Positions 9,421 through 17,792 of a stretch of 64,000 bases of DNA are shown here, one piece after another. The DNA comes from Bacillus sp. SA1-12 (GTDB lineage: Bacteria; Bacillota; Bacilli; Bacillales; Bacillaceae): the NCBI RefSeq assembly GCF_000981385.1, contig NZ_LATZ01000128.1, positions 1 to 64,000 on the forward strand, read 5' to 3'. The stretch's first letter is position 1; each line of letters opens with the position of its first letter. The translations under genes were made by a program, and so were the position numbers. The notes under the pieces are model-generated. The model was not told where the DNA came from. It was given only the letters and a program-made list of their open reading frames with translations, and did no database searches.

Positions 9421-9554
9421 ATATTTATTATTTAAAAATATAGTAGAAGTACTAGTAGGGACTGTGGAAATGTGGATAACTAGTGCGAACGAAAGGAAAC
9501 ACAGCCTATCCACATGTGGAAAGACTGTGTATATATCAGTATTAGTTATTCACA
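9421..9554. other. oriC, dnaA-dnaN segment: DnaA boxes, DnaA-trio and unwinding region
   Basis: DnaA boxes: TTATTCACA (9546-9554), TGTGGAAAG (9515-9523), CTATCCACA (9506-9514), TGTGGATAA (9471-9479) and TGTGGAAA (9463-9470). Four bases after the last box, the plus strand reads TAG TAG AAG TAC TAG TAG (9441-9458), i.e. the 3'-[G/A]A[T/A]-5' DnaA-trio. It is followed by almost pure AT sequence (about 9400-9440). This is the incC/DUE arrangement of Bacillus subtilis, so strand opening is expected at 9400-9440. Confidence 0.93.
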
Positions 9555-9656
9555 ATGTTCAGGTTGATTTTTTCTTTTTAATAAAGAATAACAACCCTTT
9601 TTAATTTGTTTAGTGCCTAGATTTAAGCACAGGATGTGCAATCCGCTTCAGCTTTC

Positions 9657-11009
9657 TTATGAGCCTTTAAGAAGCCCTGTAATGTCCTTTAATTGCTTTT
9701 GCAGCTGCTCGTCATTTTGTAGCATTTTCGAAATTTTTTCGTGAGCATGGATGACGGTCGTATGGTCACGGCCTCCAAATTCTTCCCCTATTTTAGGAAG
9801 AGAAGAATCTGTTAATTCCCTTGATAGGTACATAGCAATTTGTCTCGGAAAAGCTACAGATTTCGTCCGTTTTTTCGCTTTAAAATCCTCTAATTTAACT
9901 TGGAACTCTTGACCAACTATACGCTGAATATCACTGATCGAAATCATTTTCGGCTTTGAATTTGGAATAATATCTTTTAATGCTTCTGCTGCTAAATCAG
10001 CATTAATATCTTTATTTATAAGAGATGAATAGGCAACAACTCGAATTAGTGCACCTTCTAATTCACGAATGTTTGAGTCAATTTGATTGGCAATATAAAG
10101 CATGACCTCATTCGGAATATCCAGGCCTTCTGCTTTTGCCTTTTTACGCAAAATAGCAATCCTCGTTTCCAGATCTGGCGGGGTAATATCTGTTATTAAT
10201 CCCCATTCAAAACGCGAACGCAGCCTGTCCTCAAGGGTTGGGATTTCCTTAGGCGGCCTGTCGCTGGAGATGACAATTTGCTTGCTTTCTTCATGCAATG
10301 TGTTAAATGTATGGAAAAATTCCTCTTGCGTTTGTTCTTTTCCAGCCAGAAATTGAATATCATCAATTAGTAAAACATCAACACTTCTGTATTTATTTCT
10401 AAAATCAACAGCTTTGTTGTCACGAATTGAATTAATAAATTCATTTGTAAATTTTTCAGAGGACAAATAAACGACCTTTGCTGAAGGTTTATGATCAATG
10501 ACGTAGTGTCCGATTGCATGCATCAAGTGAGTTTTACCTAATCCTACTCCCCCATAGATAAATAAAGGATTATATGCTTTGGCAGGTGCTTCAGCAACTG
10601 CTAACGATGCTGCATGTGCAAATCTGTTACCAGAACCAATAACAAACGTATCAAATGTATATTTAGGGTTTAGCATATTTTGCGGCAGCTCAGTATGTTC
10701 TGCTTCCGCTTTATTTATTTGTTTTATAGGTGTATTAGGCAAAAATTCATCATCCATTTGGTTTTGAGGAATAATAAATTTAATCGCAAATTCTTCACCT
10801 GTTAATTGGTAGATAGTATCGGCAATTAAATGTAGATACCTAGATTCCAGCCAATCTCTCGCAAACTCATTCGGAGCAGTTATGGTAAGTGTATCACCTT
10901 GAATCGCATGGGCTTTTGTTGATTTAAGCCATGTTTCAAAGCTAGGCTTGCTTATCTTCTTTTCGATCTCACCTAAAGCTTTACTCCAAAGTTCGGATAT
11001 ATTTTCCAA
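9657..11009 (-). CDS. dnaA: Chromosomal replication initiator DnaA
   Basis: DnaA is the AAA+ initiator that binds oriC boxes and melts the origin. The protein has 450 residues when started at the TTG at 11009, which gives (M)ENISELWSKALGEIEKK like the Bacillus family and has AAAGGAGG 11 nt upstream; longer frames extend into the oriC boxes. Walker A is GGVGLGKTHL, Walker B is VLLIDDIQFL, and the C-terminal box-recognition helix reads FGGRDHTTVIHAHEKI. Boxes on both sides, one set overlapping its own promoter, suggest autoregulation. Confidence 0.98.
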   Translation of the reverse strand: MENISELWSKALGEIEKKISKPSFETWLKSTKAHAIQGDTLTITAPNEFARDWLESRYLHLIADTIYQLTGEEFAIKFIIPQNQMDDEFLPNTPIKQINKAEAEHTELPQNMLNPKYTFDTFVIGSGNRFAHAASLAVAEAPAKAYNPLFIYGGVGLGKTHLMHAIGHYVIDHKPSAKVVYLSSEKFTNEFINSIRDNKAVDFRNKYRSVDVLLIDDIQFLAGKEQTQEEFFHTFNTLHEESKQIVISSDRPPKEIPTLEDRLRSRFEWGLITDITPPDLETRIAILRKKAKAEGLDIPNEVMLYIANQIDSNIRELEGALIRVVAYSSLINKDINADLAAEALKDIIPNSKPKMISISDIQRIVGQEFQVKLEDFKAKKRTKSVAFPRQIAMYLSRELTDSSLPKIGEEFGGRDHTTVIHAHEKISKMLQNDEQLQKQLKDITGLLKGS

Positions 11010-11181
11010 AGTGGTTTGTCCCTCCTTTACCCAAGCATCAACCTTGTGCAACCTTTGTACAAGGTATGAATAGTCATGTATAAACATACAAATAAGGAAA
11101 ATGTGAATAAATATATAATATAGTAGAAAAGCGCCTTTTCGACAAAACGACAGATTTGTGGACAACATTTTACACAAGCTG

Positions 11182-11210
11182 TTTATAATTTTTCCACAAT
11201 TTATCCACAA
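11182..11210 (-). promoter_or_regulatory. Putative dnaA promoter overlapping DnaA boxes
   Basis: On the minus strand TTGTGG (11205-11210) and TATAAA (11182-11187) are separated by 17 nt. The -35 hexamer lies inside the DnaA box 11201-11209, and the spacer contains a second box (11191-11199). This fits repression of dnaA by DnaA. It implies a leader of about 165 nt. Confidence 0.55.
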
Positions 11211-11420
11211 TCTGTGGATAAAGATAAATATAGCATTCTATATTAAGAGTGAAAACACAAATATAATATCAAAATAAAACTAGAGATGCAATGGTTTTTA
11301 CAAACTTATCCACATAACTATCCGATTGTTGAAGAAAATTGTCCACATGGGGGGAAGTTGTGAAAAACTTGTCGATAACAGATGTGGATAGTGAAGAATT
11401 TTGTCGGATTATTATCCACA
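11191..11420. other. oriC, rpmH-dnaA segment: DnaA-box cluster
   Basis: The intergenic region between dnaA and rpmH holds at least seven DnaA boxes: TTTCCACAA 11191-11199, TTATCCACA 11201-11209, TGTGGATAA 11213-11221, TTATCCACA 11306-11314, TTGTCCACA 11339-11347, TGTGGATAG 11383-11391 and TTATCCACA 11412-11420. This is the counterpart of incA/incB in Bacillus subtilis. Gene direction switches from minus to plus across it, as expected at a bidirectional origin. Confidence 0.95.
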
Positions 11421-11472
11421 GGAGAAGAGTGTGTCGAAGAAGATATTTCCTGATGAAATATTTAAGGGAAGG

Positions 11473-11502
11473 TTGACAATTTATATGATCGGTCACTATA
11501 AT
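11473..11502 (+). promoter_or_regulatory. rpmH promoter (SigA type)
   Basis: TTGACA (11473-11478) and TATAAT (11497-11502) are both perfect consensus hexamers with an 18-nt spacer, 46 nt upstream of the rpmH start. Confidence 0.85.
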
Positions 11503-11547
11503 TAATAAGACTGTCTTTAACTGTTATTCCTCAGGGAGGTGTCATAT

Positions 11548-11682
11548 ATGAAACGTACTTATCAACCAAATAAACGCAAACGTAGTAAAGTTCATGGTTT
11601 CCGTAGCCGCATGAGCACAGCTAATGGACGTAAAGTTCTTGCTCGCCGTCGTCGCAGAGGAAGAAAAGTATTATCAGCATAG
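11548..11682 (+). CDS. rpmH: 50S ribosomal protein L34
   Basis: This 44-residue, very basic protein begins MKRTYQPNKRKRSKVHGFRS and continues RRRRGRKVLSA, the complete L34 sequence. CAGGGAGGTG precedes the ATG. L34 is a structural protein of the large ribosomal subunit. It is the first rightward gene from oriC, followed by a strong terminator and then rnpA, as in most bacteria. Confidence 0.98.
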   Translation: MKRTYQPNKRKRSKVHGFRSRMSTANGRKVLARRRRRGRKVLSA

Positions 11683-11710
11683 GCCACTGAAGAATCAGTG
11701 GTCTTTTTTT
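11683..11710 (+). terminator. Terminator of rpmH
   Basis: The stem GGCCACTG / CAGTGGTC has a 6-nt loop and is followed by seven T. It begins directly after the rpmH stop codon and should reduce read-through to rnpA. Confidence 0.88.
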
Positions 11711-11768
11711 GCAAATAAGATGAGTGCTTGATCTAAAAGGATACACTTATCTTTATGTAAGAGGAAAA

Positions 11769-11816
11769 AGAAACGATTTTAGCATATCAAGAGATTGGTT
11801 TGTTTAAATCGTTTCT
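11769..11816. repeat. 11-bp inverted repeat upstream of rnpA
   Basis: AGAAACGATTT (11769-11779) and AAATCGTTTCT (11806-11816) are perfect inverted copies 26 nt apart, between rpmH and rnpA. No clear T run follows. It may form an RNA stem or be a protein site; the role is unknown. Confidence 0.6.
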
Positions 11817-11885
11817 ATTTCAGCTATAATGATGGTGAGAATTCTGCATAGGGAAAAGCAAGCAGAACATACCGGAGTGAAACAA

Positions 11886-12230
11886 ATGAGAAGAAAATAT
11901 CGAATAAAAAAAAATGAAGATTTTCAAGCTGTTTTTAAACAAGGAAAATCAATTGCTAATCGACAATTTGTTATTTACATAATGCAAAATCCTGAAGAAA
12001 AAGAGTTTCGAATTGGGTTATCTGTTAGTAAGAAAATTGGCAATGCAGTAACAAGGAATCGAATAAAGCGCTTAATTCGACAAGTTTTTTTAGAAGAGAA
12101 GCATAAAATCGCAAATGGTAAGGAATATATTATCATTGCCAGAAAGCCAGCTGCTGACATGGGGTATCATGAGGTAAAGAGCAGCTTAAACCACTTGTTT
12201 CGAAAGGCAAAAATCTATCAGTCTAATTGA
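11886..12230 (+). CDS. rnpA: Ribonuclease P protein component
   Basis: This is the protein subunit of RNase P, which matures tRNA 5' ends with the RNA subunit. It has 114 residues from the ATG at 11886, which has GGAGTGA 5 nt upstream; an earlier in-frame start lacks this. The hallmark RNR motif is in KKIGNAVTRNRIKRLIRQVF. The basic N-terminus KYRIKKNEDFQAVFKQGKS is typical. It follows rpmH and precedes spoIIIJ, the conserved order. Confidence 0.97.
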   Translation: MRRKYRIKKNEDFQAVFKQGKSIANRQFVIYIMQNPEEKEFRIGLSVSKKIGNAVTRNRIKRLIRQVFLEEKHKIANGKEYIIIARKPAADMGYHEVKSSLNHLFRKAKIYQSN

Positions 12231-12425
12231 GTACAGGTTAGAATGAAATGATATGCTGTTAGATAACCGATGCTTGATAGTTAAAGAAGATAGAAAAAAT
12301 ATTGTTTCTTTTCTTTTTAAAAAGAAAAATCATGATAAAAATGATAAGATATGAATGATATGAAACTTTTTCATTTTATTAACGTACGGATAGGTATCTA
12401 TTTTTTGATTAGGAGGAAATAAGGT

Positions 12426-13193
12426 TTGAAGAGGCGCATACTTTTAATAACTGGCTTTTTAAGTGTTTTAACCCTTTTAACTGGGTGTACGGAGGTAAAT
12501 CAGCCAATTACATCTGAAAGTGAAGGATTTTGGAATTCGTATATTGTGTATCCTTTATCACAACTTATTACATATTTTGCAGAATTAACTGGCGATAATT
12601 ATGGAATTTCTATTGTTGTAGTTACCATTATTATTCGCTTAGCTATATTACCATTAATGATTAAACAGATGAAGAGCTCTAAAGCGATGCAAGCCATACA
12701 ACCTGAAATGCAGAAATTAAGAGAAAAATATAGCTCAAAAGATCAGCAAACACAACAAAAGCTTCAGCAGGAAACGATGGCGTTATTTCAAAAGCATGGT
12801 GTAAATCCGCTTGCCGGATGTTTTCCTTTAGTCATTCAAATGCCCATTTTAATTGGTTTCTATCATGCAATTATGAGAACAGAAGCAATTGCAGAGCATA
12901 CATTCCTATGGTTTGACCTTGGAGAAAAGGATCCTTACTTTATACTGCCGCTTGTTGCTGGGGTAACAACATTTGTTCAGCAGAAAATGATGATGGCTGG
13001 CACAGCAAATCAAAACCCGCAAATGGCGATGATGTTATGGCTGATGCCGATTATGATCGTAATCTTTGCAATCAGTTTCCCTGCAGCACTTTCATTGTAT
13101 TGGGTTGTAGGTAACCTATTTATGATTATACAAACGTATTTTGTAAAAGGACCGGAAATTAAGGCAAGCAAAGATGGAGGAACTAAAAAGTGA
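12426..13193 (+). CDS. spoIIIJ: Membrane protein insertase SpoIIIJ (YidC/OxaA family)
   Basis: This lipoprotein inserts proteins into the cell membrane and is needed for forespore development in Bacillus. It has 255 residues. The N-terminal lipobox reads LTLLTGC with cysteine 21. Membrane spans follow at YGISIVVVTIIIRLAILPLM, at MPILIGFYHAI, and near the C-terminus (MLWLMPIMIVIFAISFPAAL). The conserved YidC motif GVNPLAGCFPLVIQMPI is intact. The start is a TTG behind AGGAGG. The stop overlaps the jag start by 4 nt, so the two are probably translationally coupled. Confidence 0.96.
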   Translation: MKRRILLITGFLSVLTLLTGCTEVNQPITSESEGFWNSYIVYPLSQLITYFAELTGDNYGISIVVVTIIIRLAILPLMIKQMKSSKAMQAIQPEMQKLREKYSSKDQQTQQKLQQETMALFQKHGVNPLAGCFPLVIQMPILIGFYHAIMRTEAIAEHTFLWFDLGEKDPYFILPLVAGVTTFVQQKMMMAGTANQNPQMAMMLWLMPIMIVIFAISFPAALSLYWVVGNLFMIIQTYFVKGPEIKASKDGGTKK

Positions 13194-13825
13194 AAGAGAT
13201 AACTGCTAATGGACAGACCGTCAATGAAGCAGTGGAAGAAGCATTAAAGCAATTAAACGCAACTAGAGATGAAGTCGAGATCACAATTCTTGATGAAGGT
13301 AAAAAAGGCATCTTGGGTATCTTCGGGAAAAAGCCCGCAAATGTCATGGTAAAATTGATACAAGATCCGGTAAAAGAAGCCCATGCATTTCTTTTAAACG
13401 TGATAAAGAAAATGGGAATTGATGCAGAGATTGAAATAAAACAGTCTGGCAAGGTTGTAAATTTTCAGCTTACCGGAGATAAGATGGCTCTTTTAATTGG
13501 TAAACGAGGACAAACGTTGAATTCTCTTCAGTATTTAACACAATTAGTAGCGAATCGTTACTCAAAATACTATATTCAAATAATTATTGACGCTGAGAAT
13601 TATCGAGAACGGAGAAAAGAGACACTAATTCAATTGGCTTCCCGTTTAGCACAGCAGGTTATTCGTACTTCTAAAACTGTTTCATTAGAACCAATGCCTT
13701 CATATGAACGAAAAATTATTCATGCTGCTTTATCTGAATTTCATGAAATAAAAACATATTCTGTTGGTGAAGAACCAAACCGACATTTGGTCATTTCACT
13801 TAAAGCGAAAGCCGGCTCAAAATAG
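13190..13825 (+). CDS. jag: RNA-binding protein Jag/KhpB
   Basis: This 211-residue protein starts at a GTG overlapping the spoIIIJ stop, with GGAGG upstream. It has three parts: the Jag-N domain (EITANGQTVNEAVEEALKQL, then KKGILGIFGKKPA), a KH domain (LIGKRGQTLNSLQYL), and an R3H domain ending in SYERKIIHAALSEF and HLVISLK. KhpB binds RNA together with KhpA and affects cell envelope and division in related bacteria. The terminator overlaps its stop codon. Confidence 0.95.
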   Translation: MKEITANGQTVNEAVEEALKQLNATRDEVEITILDEGKKGILGIFGKKPANVMVKLIQDPVKEAHAFLLNVIKKMGIDAEIEIKQSGKVVNFQLTGDKMALLIGKRGQTLNSLQYLTQLVANRYSKYYIQIIIDAENYRERRKETLIQLASRLAQQVIRTSKTVSLEPMPSYERKIIHAALSEFHEIKTYSVGEEPNRHLVISLKAKAGSK

Positions 13826-13840
13826 AGTCGGCTTTTTTTT
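13808..13840 (+). terminator. Terminator of the rnpA-spoIIIJ-jag operon
   Basis: AAGCCGGCTC and GAGTCGGCTT form a 10-bp stem with a loop that contains the jag stop codon. Eight T follow. Confidence 0.88.
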
Positions 13841-14324
13841 GCTTAATTTTCTATTAAGAATATTAAATTTTATATACGAATCTGTAACTTGCCTGTTGAT
13901 TTTCTATTAAGGGTCCTTCATTCCAGATTCGTCTGTAACCTATCTGAGGGATTTCTATTTGATTTGCCAGGATAAGCAATAGACTCACATCTCCCGTTTC
14001 AAATAACATATCCTTGAACATAGTTATTTTATTTTGAAAGGTCGTAAAAAATTAGAAATGTCGAATTGGCGTATCAGAAAAAAGAAAGAGAGATTCTGTT
14101 GATAAGATAATGTGTTTTGTGATGAAGAGCAAATATTGTTATTAACATGTGGATAAGTTAAAATAAGTAGAGGAATAGTTAGAAAAGGAATAATTGTGGA
14201 TAAAATTGAGAAGTATTTCGCTTTCGTATAAATGTTAAATATGCTATCTTTGAATTTTGGTTAATGCATATAAAAAGGATGTCATGATATAGATGAAAGA
14301 TACCAAAGAGAGGTGATCGTAGAA
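13841..14324. other. jag-mnmE intergenic region with two DnaA boxes
   Basis: About 480 nt with no gene. Two perfect DnaA boxes (TGTGGATAA) lie at 14148-14156 and 14195-14203, both in the same orientation. Farther left (about 13875-13960) there is an imperfect duplication around CTGTAACYTRYCTG followed by TTTCTATT. No promoter was identified with confidence. Confidence 0.7.
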
Positions 14325-15710
14325 ATGGAGTTAGATACAATCGTAGCGATATCAACGCCTTTAGGAGAAGGGGCCATTGCCATTGTAAGATTGAGCGGTG
14401 ATGAAGCAATCGCTATTGCTGACAAGATATTCAAATCCCCGACAAATAAAAGGCTAAAAGAGGTAGACTCCCATACGATCCATTACGGGCATTTGTTTGA
14501 TCCGGCAACTGGCAATGTTGTTGAAGAGGTTATGGTTTCCATAATGAAAGGACCAAAAACATTTACAAGGGAAGATGTTGTTGAAATAAATTGTCACGGT
14601 GGTTTAGTGACTGTTAACCGAGTTTTACAATTGGCGGTCCAAAATGGTGCACGAATAGCAGAACCAGGTGAATTTACAAAACGTGCCTTCCTAAATGGAC
14701 GAATTGATTTATCCCAAGCGGAAGCGGTTATGGATTTAATTCGCGCCAAAACTGATCGGGCAATGAATGTAGCTTTAGGTCAAATGGAAGGAAGATTATC
14801 AAGGCTGATTCAAAAGCTAAGACAAGAGATTTTAGAAACCTTAGCACATGTTGAGGTGAATATCGATTATCCTGAGTATGATGATGTAGAAGAAATGACT
14901 CATAAAATGCTGATTGAAAAAGCAACATTTGTCAAAAATGAAATTAGTAAACTTTTGCAAACATCCAGCCAAGGGAAAATATTAAGAGAGGGCTTATCAA
15001 CTGTCATTATCGGAAGACCGAATGTTGGAAAGTCATCTTTGTTAAATAGTCTTGTCCATGAAAATAAAGCCATTGTTACTGATATTCCTGGAACAACGAG
15101 AGATGTCATTGAGGAATATGTAAACGTAAGAGGAGTTCCGCTTCGCTTAGTGGATACAGCCGGAATTCGCGAGACCGAGGATATTGTTGAACGGATCGGT
15201 GTTGAGAAATCGAGAAAGGTATTAAAAGAAGCCGATCTCATTCTGCTTGTTTTAAATTTTCATGAAGAACTGACACATGAAGATATCCAACTTTTTGAAG
15301 CTGTTAAAGGGATGGATATTATCGTGATTGTGAACAAAACAGATCTAGAACAACGGATTGATCTTCAAAAAGTAAAGGACCTAGCAGCTGGGCGCCCTGT
15401 TGTAACAACCTCTTTATTAGAGGAAAAGGGGATTGACGACTTAGAGGAAGCCATCAGTGCTTTATTTTTCCAAGGAAATGTACAGAGCCAGGATTTGACC
15501 TATGTTTCAAATTCCCGCCATATTGCCTTATTAACAGCAGCTCAAACATCAATAAATGAGGCATTAAATGGAATTGAGGAAGGAATACCAATTGATATTA
15601 TACAGATCGATTTAACACGCTGCTGGGAGCAACTCGGAGAAATCATCGGAGATGCAGTCCACGAAAGCTTAATAGATCAACTATTTTCTCAGTTTTGTTT
15701 AGGGAAATAG
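14325..15710 (+). CDS. mnmE: tRNA uridine-5-carboxymethylaminomethyl(34) synthesis GTPase MnmE
   Basis: With MnmG, this GTPase modifies the wobble uridine of several tRNAs. It has 461 residues from the ATG at 14325, which lies 8 nt after AGAGAGGTGA; an earlier GTG is inside the ribosome site. The N-terminal folate-binding domain starts MELDTIVAISTPLGEGAIAI. The G domain shows GRPNVGKSSLLN, DIPGTTRDV, DTAGIRET and NKTD. The catalytic C-terminus FCLGK carries the essential cysteine. Confidence 0.97.
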   Translation: MELDTIVAISTPLGEGAIAIVRLSGDEAIAIADKIFKSPTNKRLKEVDSHTIHYGHLFDPATGNVVEEVMVSIMKGPKTFTREDVVEINCHGGLVTVNRVLQLAVQNGARIAEPGEFTKRAFLNGRIDLSQAEAVMDLIRAKTDRAMNVALGQMEGRLSRLIQKLRQEILETLAHVEVNIDYPEYDDVEEMTHKMLIEKATFVKNEISKLLQTSSQGKILREGLSTVIIGRPNVGKSSLLNSLVHENKAIVTDIPGTTRDVIEEYVNVRGVPLRLVDTAGIRETEDIVERIGVEKSRKVLKEADLILLVLNFHEELTHEDIQLFEAVKGMDIIVIVNKTDLEQRIDLQKVKDLAAGRPVVTTSLLEEKGIDDLEEAISALFFQGNVQSQDLTYVSNSRHIALLTAAQTSINEALNGIEEGIPIDIIQIDLTRCWEQLGEIIGDAVHESLIDQLFSQFCLGK

Positions 15711-15851
15711 AAAAGCGGAAGCTCCTTGCTCAGCTCCAATAAGCATAAGACGCTTAGGAACAGAAGACATTCTTTGTCTTCAATTCCAAAGCAGCTAGAA
15801 CTAAAACTAATTACAAAAGTTATACTTATTTTCACTTAGAAAAGCGGAAGC
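15709..15851 (-). repeat. Dispersed repeat, copy A
   Basis: The reverse complement contains GGAATTGAAGACAAAGAATG, then TCTTCTGTTCC, CTTATGCTTATTGGAGCTGA and GCAAGGAGCTTCCGCTTTTC. The same ordered blocks occur near 39.2 kb and 45.1 kb. The terminal TAGAAAAGCGGAAGC is present twice as a direct repeat (15708-15722 and 15837-15851). It fills most of the mnmE-mnmG gap. Confidence 0.75.
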
Positions 15852-15885
15852 AAATATAAATTTTAAATAAATAAGGAGGATATTT

Positions 15886-17775
15886 ATGTCCTATCATGCC
15901 GGAGATTTTGATGTGATAGTCGTTGGCGCCGGTCATGCAGGTGTTGAAGCTGCACTTGCTTCAGCAAGAATCGGAGCCAAAACACTTGTCATCACAATTA
16001 ACTTAGACATGGTGGCATTTATGCCATGTAACCCATCTGTTGGCGGACCTGCAAAAGGCATTGTTGTTCGGGAAATCGATGCGTTAGGCGGGGAAATGGG
16101 TAGAAATATTGATAAAACACATATACAAATGAGAATGTTGAATACAGGTAAAGGTCCTGCTGTCAGAGCGTTACGTGCACAAGCAGATAAATTTGCTTAT
16201 CAGCATGAAATGAAGAAAACATTGGAAAATGAAAAGAATATTACCTTGCTTCAAGGAATGGTTGACCGTTTAATCGTTGAAGATGGTGTGTGTAAGGGAA
16301 TTGTCACTCAAACAGGTGCAGAGTATTCGGCAAAGTCTGTTGTTTTAACAACTGGAACGTTTTTAAGAGGAGAAATCATTTTAGGGGAGTTAAAATACTC
16401 AAGCGGCCCGAATAATCAGCAACCATCAATTAAGCTTTCAGAGCACTTACAGGAGCTAGGCTTTGATTTGGTACGCTTTAAAACAGGAACACCGCCACGT
16501 GTAAACAGTCATTCTATTGATTACAGCAAAACGGAAATTCAACCTGGTGATGAAGTTCCACGTGCTTTTTCATATGAAACAACAAAATATATTACAGATC
16601 AGCTTCCATGCTGGTTAACGTATACTAGTGAAGAGACACATAAAATTATCGATAATAACTTACATCGTTCACCTATGTATTCAGGAATGATTAAAGGTAC
16701 TGGTCCGCGCTATTGTCCTTCAATTGAAGATAAGGTGGTTCGGTTTAATGACAAACCTCGTCATCAAATTTTTCTAGAACCGGAAGGACGAAATACGCAA
16801 GAGGTATACGTTCAAGGGCTATCGACAAGTCTGCCAGAGGATGTTCAGCAGCAAATGTTAAAAACCATTCCTGGTCTTGAAAAAGTTCAAATGATGCGAG
16901 CAGGCTATGCAATTGAGTATGATGCGATTGTTCCAACACAGCTATGGCCGACGTTAGAAACGAAAAAGATTTCATCACTATTTACTGCAGGACAAATAAA
17001 TGGTACTTCAGGTTATGAAGAAGCTGCTGGTCAAGGGATTATGGCAGGGATCAATGCTGCGCAAAAAGCGTTAGGAAGAGAAGAAGTAATTTTAAGCAGA
17101 TCTGAAGCTTATATTGGGGTTCTCATTGACGATTTAGTTACCAAAGGAACTAATGAGCCTTATCGCTTACTTACATCAAGAGCTGAATACCGCTTGCTGC
17201 TTCGTCATGATAACGCTGATTTACGATTGACAGAAGTCGGGAAAAATTTAGGGTTAATTTCTGATGAACGCTTTGAAAGATTCTTAAATAAAAAGCATGC
17301 CATCGAAGAAGAAAAGAAACGTTTAGTTTCCACCATTATTAAACCTAATGAAAAAACACAGGAACTAATTCTTTCAGTTGGAGGAAGCGAACTAAAAGAT
17401 GGCATTAGAGCTTCTGATTTATTAAAACGTCCAGAAATGACATATGACCATATTAAACAGCTTGTTCCATCTGAAAAAGATTTAGATCCAGAGGTAGAAG
17501 AACAGGTTGAAATTCAAATAAAATACGAAGGTTATATTGAAAAATCGTTACAGCAGGTAGAAAGACTGAAAAAGATGGAAAACAAAAAAATCCCTGAAAA
17601 TATTGATTATGATGCTATTAATGGTTTAGCAACTGAAGCTCGTCAAAAACTAAAACAGGTTCGTCCATTATCCGTAGCTCAGGCATCACGTATATCAGGT
17701 GTGAATCCAGCCGATATTTCAATTCTATTGATATACCTTGAGCAAGGGCGAATTGCAAGAGTTTCTAATCAATAA
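15886..17775 (+). CDS. mnmG: tRNA uridine-5-carboxymethylaminomethyl(34) synthesis enzyme MnmG
   Basis: This is the FAD-dependent partner of MnmE in wobble-uridine modification, 629 residues as in the family. The FAD-binding motif is VVGAGHAGVEAALASARIG near residue 12. PCNPSVGGPAKGIVVREIDA and the C-terminal RPLSVAQASRISGVNPADIS are conserved. AAGGAGG precedes the ATG. rsmG follows within 20 nt, indicating one transcript. Confidence 0.98.
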   Translation: MSYHAGDFDVIVVGAGHAGVEAALASARIGAKTLVITINLDMVAFMPCNPSVGGPAKGIVVREIDALGGEMGRNIDKTHIQMRMLNTGKGPAVRALRAQADKFAYQHEMKKTLENEKNITLLQGMVDRLIVEDGVCKGIVTQTGAEYSAKSVVLTTGTFLRGEIILGELKYSSGPNNQQPSIKLSEHLQELGFDLVRFKTGTPPRVNSHSIDYSKTEIQPGDEVPRAFSYETTKYITDQLPCWLTYTSEETHKIIDNNLHRSPMYSGMIKGTGPRYCPSIEDKVVRFNDKPRHQIFLEPEGRNTQEVYVQGLSTSLPEDVQQQMLKTIPGLEKVQMMRAGYAIEYDAIVPTQLWPTLETKKISSLFTAGQINGTSGYEEAAGQGIMAGINAAQKALGREEVILSRSEAYIGVLIDDLVTKGTNEPYRLLTSRAEYRLLLRHDNADLRLTEVGKNLGLISDERFERFLNKKHAIEEEKKRLVSTIIKPNEKTQELILSVGGSELKDGIRASDLLKRPEMTYDHIKQLVPSEKDLDPEVEEQVEIQIKYEGYIEKSLQQVERLKKMENKKIPENIDYDAINGLATEARQKLKQVRPLSVAQASRISGVNPADISILLIYLEQGRIARVSNQ

Positions 17776-17792
17776 CCAGAAAGGGTTTGAAT

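Noticed and set aside
11010..11210. N-terminal extension of dnaA to 517 residues
   Set aside because: The extension reads through DnaA boxes and the probable promoter. The TTG at 11009 has a proper ribosome site and matches the family start.
11269..11496. Minus-strand open frame of 75 codons in the origin
   Set aside because: It overlaps oriC boxes and the rpmH promoter, lacks a ribosome site, and has no recognisable protein content.
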